From Sphingomonas jinjuensis (GTDB lineage: Bacteria; Pseudomonadota; Alphaproteobacteria; Sphingomonadales; Sphingomonadaceae): 64,000 nt of DNA. The DNA is taken from the NCBI RefSeq assembly GCF_014197105.1, contig NZ_JACIEV010000002.1, forward strand, positions 372,001 through 436,000. The letters run 5' to 3'. Numbering within the stretch: the first letter of the stretch is position 1; each line of letters begins with the position of its first letter. Positions 17,900 through 27,561 of this stretch are shown one piece after another. A program made the translations under genes and the position numbers. Under the pieces are notes generated by a model. That model was not told where the DNA came from. It did not search any database and worked only from the letters and a program-made list of their open reading frames with translations.

Positions 17900-18316
17900 T
17901 TATAATTCGCGCAGAGGCGCGAAGGACGCAGAGGGCTTATAGTTGTTGACGAGCCGACGAACGCCCTCTCTGAGCGTTTCACCGCCAAAGTTGATAAGCA
18001 ACCCTAAGGGTTGCTTGGTCAGGCGCAGATAGGTGAGCAGCTGCTTGGCATGAATCGGCATGATCCTCTCAACGGATTTGATTTCCACGAGGAGGCGCTC
18101 ATCCACCAGCAGATCGATCCGAAATGCGTTATCGATCTCGATGCCGTCGAAGCGCAGCGTGACCGCGCGCTGGCGCGCGATCCGGTATCCCATCTTCTCC
18201 AATCGCGCCGCAAGCAGCTGCTCATAAACGCTTTCGAGCAATCCAGGGCCGAGCTCGCGATGAAGGCGAAGCGCCACATCGATGACGTCTCCACTGATCG
18301 CATCGAGATCCCGCAT
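17900..18316 (-). CDS. GxxExxY protein (PD-(D/E)XK nuclease fold)
   Basis: This 138-residue protein has the name-giving motif as GLLESVY at about 25-31. A PD-(D/E)XK-like core follows, with FRIDLLVDERLLVEIKSVE, then HAKQLLTYLRLTKQPLGLLINFG. No cellular function is established for the family. Its coding sequence is bounded by a perfect 15-bp inverted repeat, TTCGCGCAGAGGCGC. The downstream copy (17906-17920) encodes the C-terminal FAPLREL; the upstream copy (18330-18344) lies just before ATG 18316. It is wedged between fabD and fabG, which are normally adjacent, so it looks like an insertion. Catalytic activity is not shown. Confidence 0.8.
   Translation of the reverse strand: MRDLDAISGDVIDVALRLHRELGPGLLESVYEQLLAARLEKMGYRIARQRAVTLRFDGIEIDNAFRIDLLVDERLLVEIKSVERIMPIHAKQLLTYLRLTKQPLGLLINFGGETLREGVRRLVNNYKPSASFAPLREL
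17906..17920. repeat. 15-bp inverted repeat, left end of GxxExxY unit
   Basis: TTCGCGCAGAGGCGC is the exact reverse complement of 18330-18344. It codes for the final residues of the GxxExxY protein. A second short match, CGCAGAG, follows at 17927-17933 and pairs with 18314-side sequence. Confidence 0.85.
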
Positions 18317-18329
18317 CTCTGCGCTCTCT

Positions 18330-18344
18330 GCGCCTCTGCGCGAA
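18330..18344. repeat. 15-bp inverted repeat, right end of GxxExxY unit
   Basis: GCGCCTCTGCGCGAA mirrors 17906-17920 exactly. It lies in the 14-28 bases upstream of the GxxExxY start codon and three bases from the fabD stop codon. Confidence 0.85.
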
Positions 18345-18347
18345 AAA

Positions 18348-19307
18348 TCAAAGCGTCTTCGCCAAAGCCTCGATATCGTCCATCGACACCACGCTGGTCA
18401 CCGTTGCGTCGGGCGCGATGCGCTTGACCATCGGGCCGAGCACCTTGCCGCCGAATTCGACGAACTCGCTCACCCCCTCGGCCGCCATCGCCGCGACCGA
18501 TTCGCGCCAACGGACCATCCCCGTCACCTGCGCCACCAGCGAGGTGCGGATCGCGCCGGGATCGCTTAGCGGTGCGGCATCGACGTTGGCGTAGACGGGT
18601 ACCAACGGCGCACGCAGATCGGTGTCGACCAGCGCGTTGTCCATCGCATCGGCGGCGTCCTGCATCAGCGGGCAGTGGAACGGCGCCGACACCGGCAGCA
18701 GCACCGCGCGCTTCGCCCCCAGCTCCTTCGCCAGCGCCACCGCCCGTTCGATCGCCAGGCGATGGCCGGAGATCACCACCTGCGACGGATCATTGTCGTT
18801 GGCGACGGTGCACACCAACGGCTGCCCGCCCTCCGCCAGGATCGAATCGACCGCGGCACCCGCGATCGTCTGCGCCAGCGCCAGGTCGGCGCCCAGCAGC
18901 GCCGCCATCGCGCCCTCACCCACCGGCACCGCCGCCTGCATCGCCTGCCCGCGCAGCTTCAGCAGCCGCGCCGTCGTCGCCAGGTCCAGTGCCTCCGCCG
19001 CGCACAGCGCGCTATACTCGCCCAGACTGTGCCCGGCGACGTAATCCGCCTTGTCCGCCAGCCGGATACCGCCCTCGCCCGACAGCACGCGCAGCACCGC
19101 GATCGAATTCGCCATGATCGCCGGCTGCGCATTCTCGGTCAGCGTCAGCGCATCCGCCGGCCCTTCCCACATGATCCGCGACAGCGACTGGCCGAGCGCT
19201 TCGTCGACTTCCTCGAACACCGCGCGGGCCGCCGGCGAGGCATCGGCCAGCGCCTTGCCCATGCCGACCGCTTGGCTGCCCTGGCCCGGAAAAATGAATG
19301 CGCGCAT
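18348..19307 (-). CDS. fabD: Malonyl-CoA:ACP malonyltransferase
   Basis: FabD transfers malonyl from CoA to ACP, supplying fatty-acid synthesis. The 319-residue protein begins MRAFIFPGQGSQAVGMG, has the nucleophile S94 in AGHSLGEYSALCA, the active-site histidine in LPVSAPFHCPLM near 203, and a late FVEFGGKVLGPMVKRI. ATG 19307 is chosen because AGGAGAG lies just upstream. The gene heads fabD-GxxExxY-fabG on the minus strand. Confidence 0.97.
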   Translation of the reverse strand: MRAFIFPGQGSQAVGMGKALADASPAARAVFEEVDEALGQSLSRIMWEGPADALTLTENAQPAIMANSIAVLRVLSGEGGIRLADKADYVAGHSLGEYSALCAAEALDLATTARLLKLRGQAMQAAVPVGEGAMAALLGADLALAQTIAGAAVDSILAEGGQPLVCTVANDNDPSQVVISGHRLAIERAVALAKELGAKRAVLLPVSAPFHCPLMQDAADAMDNALVDTDLRAPLVPVYANVDAAPLSDPGAIRTSLVAQVTGMVRWRESVAAMAAEGVSEFVEFGGKVLGPMVKRIAPDATVTSVVSMDDIEALAKTL

Positions 19308-19499
19308 GGATCTCTCCTGTTGAATGGCGCGAGGGCCTAGGTGCGCCGCACCGTCAACGCAACCTGAACGAAGCCGCCCGCCGTGCGACAATATGCGACC
19401 ATTTCGCCGCCGTCATGCAACGGGTCTGCGACATGTGGTTTCCATCTTCCTATCAGGACGCCGCTTTCTCAGGCGCCTGAAGATTAAGGGAGAAATGTG

Positions 19500-19847
19500 A
19501 TGAAGACGCTCATTCTCGGAACGCTGGCCGCGCTGGTCGCCGCCGCCCCGATCGCCACCGCTGCCGATGCGCAGGCGCGCCAGACCACCACGACGACGGT
19601 CAAGCGCGGCCCCGGCGGGCGTGAGGTCGTGACCCAGCGCACCGTCACCCGCGGCAACGGCTATGCCTGGCGTACCGGCGAGCGCTTCGATCGCAAGCGC
19701 GCGCAAAACTATCGCCGCATCACCGAATATCGCACCTATCGCCTCGCCGCCCCGCAGCGTGGCTGGTACTGGGCGCGTTCGGGCCGCGACGCGGTGCTGG
19801 TCCGTCCGAACGGCACGATCGCTCAGGTCCGCCGCGGCGCGTTCTAA
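19500..19847 (+). CDS. RcnB-family periplasmic protein
   Basis: This 115-residue secreted protein has a clear signal peptide, [20 protein letters not shown], with cleavage expected near A23-A25. The mature part is basic and ends with the RcnB-type pattern [20 protein letters not shown] then [14 protein letters not shown]. coli RcnB is a periplasmic factor in Ni/Co homeostasis; the many RcnB-like proteins of sphingomonads have no proven role. ATG 19500 follows GGGAG. It stands alone between fabD (divergent) and rpsF. Confidence 0.75.
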   Translation: MKTLILGTLAALVAAAPIATAADAQARQTTTTTVKRGPGGREVVTQRTVTRGNGYAWRTGERFDRKRAQNYRRITEYRTYRLAAPQRGWYWARSGRDAVLVRPNGTIAQVRRGAF

Positions 19848-19853
19848 GCGACC

Positions 19854-19881
19854 TTGCAAAATCGACGCGTTCGGGTAAGAG
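19854..19881 (+). promoter_or_regulatory. Candidate rpsF operon promoter
   Basis: TTGCAA (19854-19859), a 16-base spacer and TAAGAG (19876-19881) lie upstream of the ribosomal operon. The transcript would have a leader of about 105 bases. Confidence 0.45.
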
Positions 19882-19891
19882 CGCGTCCACC

Positions 19892-19990
19892 GGGGCGGTA
19901 GGGCATGTTCCTGCCGCCCCGCTCTTATTGGAACGACAGCCGGAGGGGCATGGCATGGGGCCATGTCAGCGATCGGCCAACGAAGGACAG
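19892..19990 (+). promoter_or_regulatory. Structured rpsF leader, possible S6:S18 autoregulatory site
   Basis: The leader holds a GC-rich hairpin (11-bp stem, 19892-19902 with 19910-19920, one G-U pair) and then a CATGGC/GCCATG stem-loop before the rpsF ribosome binding site. rpsF leaders in several bacteria bind the S6:S18 complex. Hairpins here fit the idea, but the conserved CCG bulge was not confirmed. Confidence 0.3.
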
Positions 19991-19993
19991 GAC

Positions 19994-20362
19994 ATGGCTC
20001 ATTACGAGCACGTGTTCCTTGCGCGCCAGGACCTGGCACAGGCGCAAGTGGACGCGCTGGCGGAAGCCGCCACCAAGATCGTCGAGGATCATCAGGGCAA
20101 GGTCACGAAGACCGAGACCTGGGGCCTGCGCAGCCTTGCGTATCGCATCTCGAAGAACCGCAAGGCTCACTATGTGATGCTCGAGATCGACGCACCCGGC
20201 GATACCGTCGCCGAGCTGGAGCGTCAGGCCGGCATCAACGAAGACATCATCCGCTACATGACCATCAAGGTCGACGAGGCCGAGGCCGGCCCGTCGGTGA
20301 TGATGCGCAAGCAGGAGCGCGATCGCGAGCGCGGTCGTCGCCGTGAAGAGGAGAACGCATAA
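19994..20362 (+). CDS. rpsF: 30S ribosomal protein S6
   Basis: S6 pairs with S18 on the platform of the 30S subunit. The 122-residue protein starts [14 protein letters not shown] and contains [20 protein letters not shown] and [10 protein letters not shown]; a basic, Arg/Glu-rich tail follows. ATG 19994 is preceded by AAGGACAGG. Its TAA overlaps the ATG of rpsR (TAATG). Confidence 0.97.
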   Translation: MAHYEHVFLARQDLAQAQVDALAEAATKIVEDHQGKVTKTETWGLRSLAYRISKNRKAHYVMLEIDAPGDTVAELERQAGINEDIIRYMTIKVDEAEAGPSVMMRKQERDRERGRRREEENA

Positions 20363-20586
20363 TGGCTCGTCCCTTCTTCCGCCGCCGCAAGTCGTGCCCG
20401 TTCAGCGCCAAGGATGCGCCCCGGATCGACTACAAGGACGTCCGCCTGCTCCAGGGCTTCGTGTCCGAGCGTGGCAAGATCGTGCCGTCGCGCATCACCT
20501 CGGTGAGCGCCAAGAAGCAGCGCGAGCTGGCCCAGGCGATCAAGCGCGCCCGCCATCTCGGCCTGCTGCCCTACGTGGTGAAGTGA
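20362..20586 (+). CDS. rpsR: 30S ribosomal protein S18
   Basis: S18 is the partner of S6 in the 30S subunit. The 74-residue basic protein starts [20 protein letters not shown] and contains the usual [19 protein letters not shown] and [19 protein letters not shown]. The start codon shares a base with the rpsF stop, which should keep the two proteins in equal amounts. Confidence 0.98.
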   Translation: MARPFFRRRKSCPFSAKDAPRIDYKDVRLLQGFVSERGKIVPSRITSVSAKKQRELAQAIKRARHLGLLPYVVK

Positions 20587-20598
20587 GGAGATAGGCAG

Positions 20599-21195
20599 AT
20601 GGACGTCATTCTGCTTGAGCGCGTCGAGAAGCTCGGCGCCATCGGCGACGTGGTGAAGGTGAAGGATGGCTTCGCCCGCAACTACCTGCTGCCGAACAAG
20701 AAGGCGCTGCGCGCCAACGAAGCGAACCGCAAGGTATTCGAGGCGAACCGCGCCCGCATCGAGTCGGACAACGCCTCGCGTCGTTCGGACGCGGAGAAGG
20801 AAGCCGGCACGTTCAAGGACGCGCAGATCACGCTGATCCGCCAGGCCTCGAACACCGGCCAGCTCTATGGTTCGGTCGCCGTGCGCGACCTGGTCGAGGC
20901 GCTCGTCGCCGACGGCCACAAGGTCACCAAGAGCCAGGTCGTGCTCGATCGCCCGATCAAGTCGATCGGCCTGTACGAGGTGAAGGTTGCGCTTCACCCC
21001 GAGGTGTCGGTGACCGTCAAGGTTAACGTCGCCCGCTCGCCGGAAGAGGCTGAGATGCAGGCGCAGGGCGTCGACATCATGGCGCAGGTCTTCGAAGAAG
21101 GCCGCGACCAGGGTGGCTTCACCGAGGATTACGATCCCAACGCCGAGCCTGGCGCGACCGCCGAGGCCCAGGACGACGAGCAGGCGCAGGGTTAA
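20599..21195 (+). CDS. rplI: 50S ribosomal protein L9
   Basis: L9 binds 23S rRNA domain V and limits frameshifting. Its N-terminal domain begins MDVILLERVEKLGAIGDVVK and contains VKDGFARNYLLPNKKALRA. A long helix and the C-terminal domain (TGQLYGSVAVRDL) follow. At 198 residues it has an acidic Glu/Ala tail of about 40 residues beyond the E. coli length of 149. AGGAGATAGGCAG precedes ATG 20599. Confidence 0.97.
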   Translation: MDVILLERVEKLGAIGDVVKVKDGFARNYLLPNKKALRANEANRKVFEANRARIESDNASRRSDAEKEAGTFKDAQITLIRQASNTGQLYGSVAVRDLVEALVADGHKVTKSQVVLDRPIKSIGLYEVKVALHPEVSVTVKVNVARSPEEAEMQAQGVDIMAQVFEEGRDQGGFTEDYDPNAEPGATAEAQDDEQAQG

Positions 21196-21221
21196 CCCCC
21201 AGCGCCGTTCGCCGGCCAACG

Positions 21222-21257
21222 AAAAAGGCCGCCCGGAGCGATCCGGGCGGCCTTTTT
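21222..21257 (+). terminator. Rho-independent terminator of rpsF-rpsR-rplI
   Basis: A perfect 16-bp stem (21222-21237 with 21242-21257) with a GCGA loop ends in five T, 27 bases after rplI. It is the clearest terminator in the window. Confidence 0.95.
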
Positions 21258-21556
21258 CGTGTCTCGCACCGATCGGCTCAGCGATCGATCACGGACAGCT
21301 GACGCAGGCCCCGATGACCGCCGCAAGCGGGATCAGCGCGAAGACGACGGGAAGAACATGTTTCATGCCAGCACCTTGCGTGATTTCAGTGGCGGTTCGA
21401 GACTTAAAATGCGCGAGCGTGGCGAAGGTTTCCCTCTGCTGAACGACCGCACATGACAGGTGTTTCGCCGCGAGACACACTCCAGCCCAAGACAAATATA
21501 CTTGACCTGAAAAGTCGCGTATGTTTGACTTCGTCTCAGCAGGGAGGAGTGACGGC
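21258..21556. other. Gap between rplI terminator and membrane-protein gene
   Basis: Apart from the possible 25-residue peptide on the minus strand, this stretch holds no gene. Its right part is less GC-rich and contains two direct copies of TTGAC in similar context (21502-21506 in ATACTTGACC, 21525-21529 in TATGTTTGACT), 23 bp apart. They probably mark the promoter or operator of the following gene pair. Confidence 0.4.
21289..21366 (-). CDS. Possible 25-residue hydrophobic peptide
   Basis: ATG 21366 follows AAGGTG at suitable spacing and encodes MKHVLPVVFALIPLAAVIGA followed by CVSCP. A lysine, a hydrophobic run and cysteines near the end resemble a tiny secreted or membrane peptide. No homolog is recognised. 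It could also be chance. Confidence 0.25.
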   Translation of the reverse strand: MKHVLPVVFALIPLAAVIGACVSCP

Positions 21557-22048
21557 ATGTATGAATTCACGATGGGCGGCGCCTGGTTCAAATGGTCGCT
21601 GCTGGACGCCGCGTCGAAGCGGCTGGCGGCGGGCAGCTTCGCCGCGGCCACGATCGCCGCGGTTCCGCTGGGCATCTACGTCAGCAACATCGGCCATGCG
21701 GTCGGCTATCGCCTCGGCGCGGCGGCGGCAGGCGCGCCCGTCGAGCGGGCGCCCGCCAGCGCGATGCTTGCCGGGGCCGAACCGTGGATGGCGTGGATCA
21801 CCCTGATCTTCGGGATCGTCTCGGCGGTGCTCTGGTGGCGCTTCAGCCGCCGGCAGGACGAGATGTTCAACCGCGTCCAGAACTGGGCGCTCGGCATGGG
21901 CGGCGGCTGGACGATGGCGGCCTGCTTCGTCTGGATCGCGCTCGCATCGGCGGGCGCTGTGGCGATGCCGAGCACCATCGCAATCGCCGCATTGTTCTAC
22001 GTGCTGCTCTTCGCCTTCTGGTTCGTCGCGGTCAAACGATGGGCGTGA
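21557..22048 (+). CDS. Four-helix membrane protein, unknown function
   Basis: This 163-residue protein has four likely membrane spans: about 20-41, 70-90, 105-128 and 134-158. A charged cytoplasmic loop, RFSRRQDEMFNRVQNWALG, lies between the second and third. GGGAGGAG sits before ATG 21557. The gene overlaps the start of a small XRE regulator by ten bases. Pairs of a small multispan membrane protein with a 66-70 residue HTH protein are common, but their role is not known to me. Confidence 0.7.
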   Translation: MYEFTMGGAWFKWSLLDAASKRLAAGSFAAATIAAVPLGIYVSNIGHAVGYRLGAAAAGAPVERAPASAMLAGAEPWMAWITLIFGIVSAVLWWRFSRRQDEMFNRVQNWALGMGGGWTMAACFVWIALASAGAVAMPSTIAIAALFYVLLFAFWFVAVKRWA

Positions 22049-22239
22049 CGACGACGCTGCCCGCGCTGCGGGCGGCGGGCAAGCTGACCCAAGCCGATCT
22101 GGCGCGCGCGGTGGGGGTGTCGCGCCAGACGATCAACTCGATCGAAACCGGCCGCTTCGAACCCAGCCTCAGCCTGGCGCTGACGATCGCCCGCCATTTC
22201 GAACGCCCGCTGGAAGAGATTTTCGCGCTCGAGGGCTAA
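22039..22239 (+). CDS. Small XRE-family HTH regulator
   Basis: This is a 66-residue protein made almost only of one Cro/CI-type helix-turn-helix: LTQADLARAVGVSRQTINSI with ETGRFEPSLSLALTIARHFE, ending PLEEIFALEG. The compact size and sequence match the YozG-like group. It overlaps the upstream membrane-protein gene by ten bases (ATG 22039, stop of partner at 22048), so the two are co-translated. It may repress its own operon, for which the TTGAC pair upstream is a candidate site. Confidence 0.88.
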   Translation: MGVTTTLPALRAAGKLTQADLARAVGVSRQTINSIETGRFEPSLSLALTIARHFERPLEEIFALEG

Positions 22240-22245
22240 CGATGT

Positions 22246-22320
22246 GGTGCCTCGACTTCGCTCGGCACGAACGGGAAGTGTAAGCCCCCCGTCCGTTCGC
22301 CCCGAGCGACGTCGAGGGAC
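22246..22320. repeat. Palindromic intergenic repeat, class A
   Basis: Left arm 22246-22274 contains CTCGACTTCGCTCGGCACGA; right arm 22293-22320 is a diverged inverted copy. It lies between the converging XRE and SIMPL genes. Confidence 0.8.
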
Positions 22321-22330
22321 CTGCCGAAGC

Positions 22331-23083
22331 CTACCCCCCGATCGCATACCGCACATACACCCGCGCCTGCGTCTCGATCGGCTGCGGCTTGATGTCTATC
22401 GCCACCGGCGGCGGGGGTGGAGGCGGCGGTGGCGGTGCGGAGGCCGAAACCGTTATCGGGATGAACACGCGGCCGTCGTCGCCGCTCTGGTCGCCGATCG
22501 ACAGGATCGACCCCAGCCGCACGCCAGCGCCATCGGCGGCGGCCTGCGCGCGCTGCTTGGCATCGGCAAGCGCCGCCGCGGTGGCCCGCTGCTGCGCTGC
22601 CGGTCGATCGACGAGCGCGAAGCCGTCGATCCGGGCATTGCGCGCGCCCAACCGCCCGGCCAGCCCCACGGCAGTTCCAGCCTTCTCGACCGCGCGGGTT
22701 CGCACCTGGCCATTCAGGCTGACGATATAGCCGGTGACGGCACAGGCGCCCTCGCTCAGCTGTGATTGGCCGTAATAATTGCCGTTGCCCTGGCATTCAC
22801 GCGACCGGGTTTGCGTCATCGACACCTGCCCGCTGGTCGCCTGTGCATCGCGGCCGAGCAGCGCGACCAGCTGATCGACCAGCGCCCTATTCTTGGTCGC
22901 CAGCTGCTGGCTGGCCTCGTCGCTGGTTCGCCCCTCGCCGACAAGATCATAGCCGATCGTCGCCACGTCGGGCGGCGTCTTCACCGAGCCGACCCCGGTC
23001 ACCGAAATCGACGGCCTGACATCGCGGCCCTCAGCCACCGCTGGCGCCGCCAGCACCGCAGCCATCAATATCGCAAATCGCAT
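22331..23083 (-). CDS. SIMPL-domain (DUF541) periplasmic protein
   Basis: This is a 250-residue exported protein. The signal peptide is MRFAILMAAVLAAPAVAEG. The SIMPL/DUF541 fold follows, from ISVTGVGSVKTPPDVATIGY to RATAAALADAKQRAQAAADG and RLGSILSIGD. A run of ten prolines (near 217-226) links to a short C-terminal strand, VRYAIGG. Members form large periplasmic or outer-membrane assemblies (BP26, YggE) of unclear purpose, some linked to oxidative stress. It lies 12 bp downstream of mutL on the same strand. Confidence 0.85.
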   Translation of the reverse strand: MRFAILMAAVLAAPAVAEGRDVRPSISVTGVGSVKTPPDVATIGYDLVGEGRTSDEASQQLATKNRALVDQLVALLGRDAQATSGQVSMTQTRSRECQGNGNYYGQSQLSEGACAVTGYIVSLNGQVRTRAVEKAGTAVGLAGRLGARNARIDGFALVDRPAAQQRATAAALADAKQRAQAAADGAGVRLGSILSIGDQSGDDGRVFIPITVSASAPPPPPPPPPPVAIDIKPQPIETQARVYVRYAIGG

Positions 23084-23094
23084 CGTCTCTCTCC

Positions 23095-26140
<3,046 letters not shown>

Positions 26141-26161
26141 TCTAGCTTAAGGGAGCGGCGC

Positions 26162-27043
26162 ATGGCGCCTGCCCGCGACCGCCGCACCGGGTTCTCGCGG
26201 CGGCGTCAATATGGAGCTTTCCTGGGCTACGTCCTGATGGTCGCTGGCACGTTGGTCGGCGCCGTGTTGCTCGTCGTGTCGACATTCGACCCGCCGTTGT
26301 TCGCCGCGATGCGGATGGCGGCGGCATCGATCACCGCGCCGGTGTCGTCGGTACTCGATGCGGGGGTCCGGGGCGTTGCATCGGTTCCCGAGGCGATCGG
26401 CACCTGGTTTCGCGTCCATGGCGAGAATGCCGAGCTGCGCGCCCAGCTGAAACGCCAGCAGGCGCTGCTGACCCGCGCCCGGATCATCGCCTATGACAAT
26501 TGGCGGCTGCGCGGCCTGCTCCAACTCCGCGATCGCGGCGCCGAGCCGGTCGTGACCGCGCGACTGGTCAGCTCCACCGCGTCGAGCGGACGCCGTTTCG
26601 CGATCCTCAACGCCGGCCGTTTCCAGGGGGTGTTGCCCGGCATGCCGGTGATCGGCCCCACCGGCATCGTTGGACGGGTGCTGGAAACCGGGCCCATTGC
26701 CGCCCGCGTCCTGCTCGTCACCGATCCCGAAAGCCTGATCCCGGTCCGCCGCACGCGCGACGGCCTGCCCGCCATCGCAGCCGGGCGCGGCGACGGCAGT
26801 GTCGACATCCGCTCGGTCAATGCCACCAACGTCCGCTTCGCGATCGGCGACATGTTCGTGACCTCGGGCACCGGCGGCCTCTATCCGCCGGGCGTTCCCG
26901 TCGCGCGGGTCAGCGCCAACGGCATCGAGAGCGCTACCGCCATCCCCTTCGCCGCGCCCGATTCGCTCGACTTCGCGCTGGTCGAGAAGCCGTTCATGCC
27001 GGTCCCCGCCCGCCCGCCCGCCGCAGCGACCGCGCGTCCGTGA
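26162..27043 (+). CDS. mreC: Rod-shape protein MreC
   Basis: MreC is a periplasmic bitopic protein that activates PBP2. The 293 residues have a basic cytoplasmic start, one membrane span (LGYVLMVAGTLVGAVLLVVS at about 21-40), a short coiled coil (ENAELRAQLKRQQALLTRAR at 88-107) and the two beta-barrel MreC domain with GMPVIGPTGIVGRVLE and TSGTGGLYPPGVPVA. The Pro/Ala tail is short. Its stop shares bases with the mreD start (TGATG). Confidence 0.95.
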   Translation: MAPARDRRTGFSRRRQYGAFLGYVLMVAGTLVGAVLLVVSTFDPPLFAAMRMAAASITAPVSSVLDAGVRGVASVPEAIGTWFRVHGENAELRAQLKRQQALLTRARIIAYDNWRLRGLLQLRDRGAEPVVTARLVSSTASSGRRFAILNAGRFQGVLPGMPVIGPTGIVGRVLETGPIAARVLLVTDPESLIPVRRTRDGLPAIAAGRGDGSVDIRSVNATNVRFAIGDMFVTSGTGGLYPPGVPVARVSANGIESATAIPFAAPDSLDFALVEKPFMPVPARPPAAATARP

Positions 27044-27561
27044 TGGTCGAAACCGTCAGCTATCGCCCCTTCGCCAAGGCGCTGCCCCCCGGCCGCGCCC
27101 GCGCGCTGCCGTGGGCGACGGTGATCGCCGGATCGATGGTCACTGCCGTGCCCGTCGTCGCCAGCCTGCCGCTGCTGCCGCCGTTCGGGCTGCTGATGCT
27201 GCTCACCTGGCGTCTCCTCGCCCGCTTCGCGCTGCGCCCCTGGGCGGCGGCGCCGCTCGGGCTGGTCGACGATCTCGTCAGCGGCCAGCCGCTCGGCAGC
27301 GCGATGCTGCTCTGGTCGGCGTGCTTTCTCGTCATCGACCTGATCGAGCAGCGGCTGGTGTTCCGCGACTTCTGGCAGGACTGGCTGATCGCCGCCGGCG
27401 CGCTCGCCTTCTGCCTCGTCGTCGGTCGCCTGATCGCGGTGCCGATCGGCGCGCACGTCGACTGGGCGATCCTGGCGCAGGTCGGCATTTCGATCCTGCT
27501 CTTCCCCACCTCGGCGCGGCTCGTCGCCTGGATCGATCGCAAGCGGGGCACCCCGGCATGA
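27043..27561 (+). CDS. mreD: Rod-shape protein MreD
   Basis: MreD is the small integral membrane member of the elongasome. The 172-residue protein has five or six hydrophobic segments, with the conserved LGLVDDLVSGQPLGSAMLLW in the middle. ATG 27043 overlaps the mreC stop, and its own stop overlaps the mrdA start (ATGA). Sequence conservation is low in this family, so position in the operon strengthens the call. Confidence 0.92.
   Translation: MVETVSYRPFAKALPPGRARALPWATVIAGSMVTAVPVVASLPLLPPFGLLMLLTWRLLARFALRPWAAAPLGLVDDLVSGQPLGSAMLLWSACFLVIDLIEQRLVFRDFWQDWLIAAGALAFCLVVGRLIAVPIGAHVDWAILAQVGISILLFPTSARLVAWIDRKRGTPA

Noticed and set aside
17900..18316. Restriction endonuclease
   Set aside because: The fold is nuclease-like but no methyltransferase partner of restriction type is present; the neighbouring methyltransferase resembles small-molecule or sugar enzymes.
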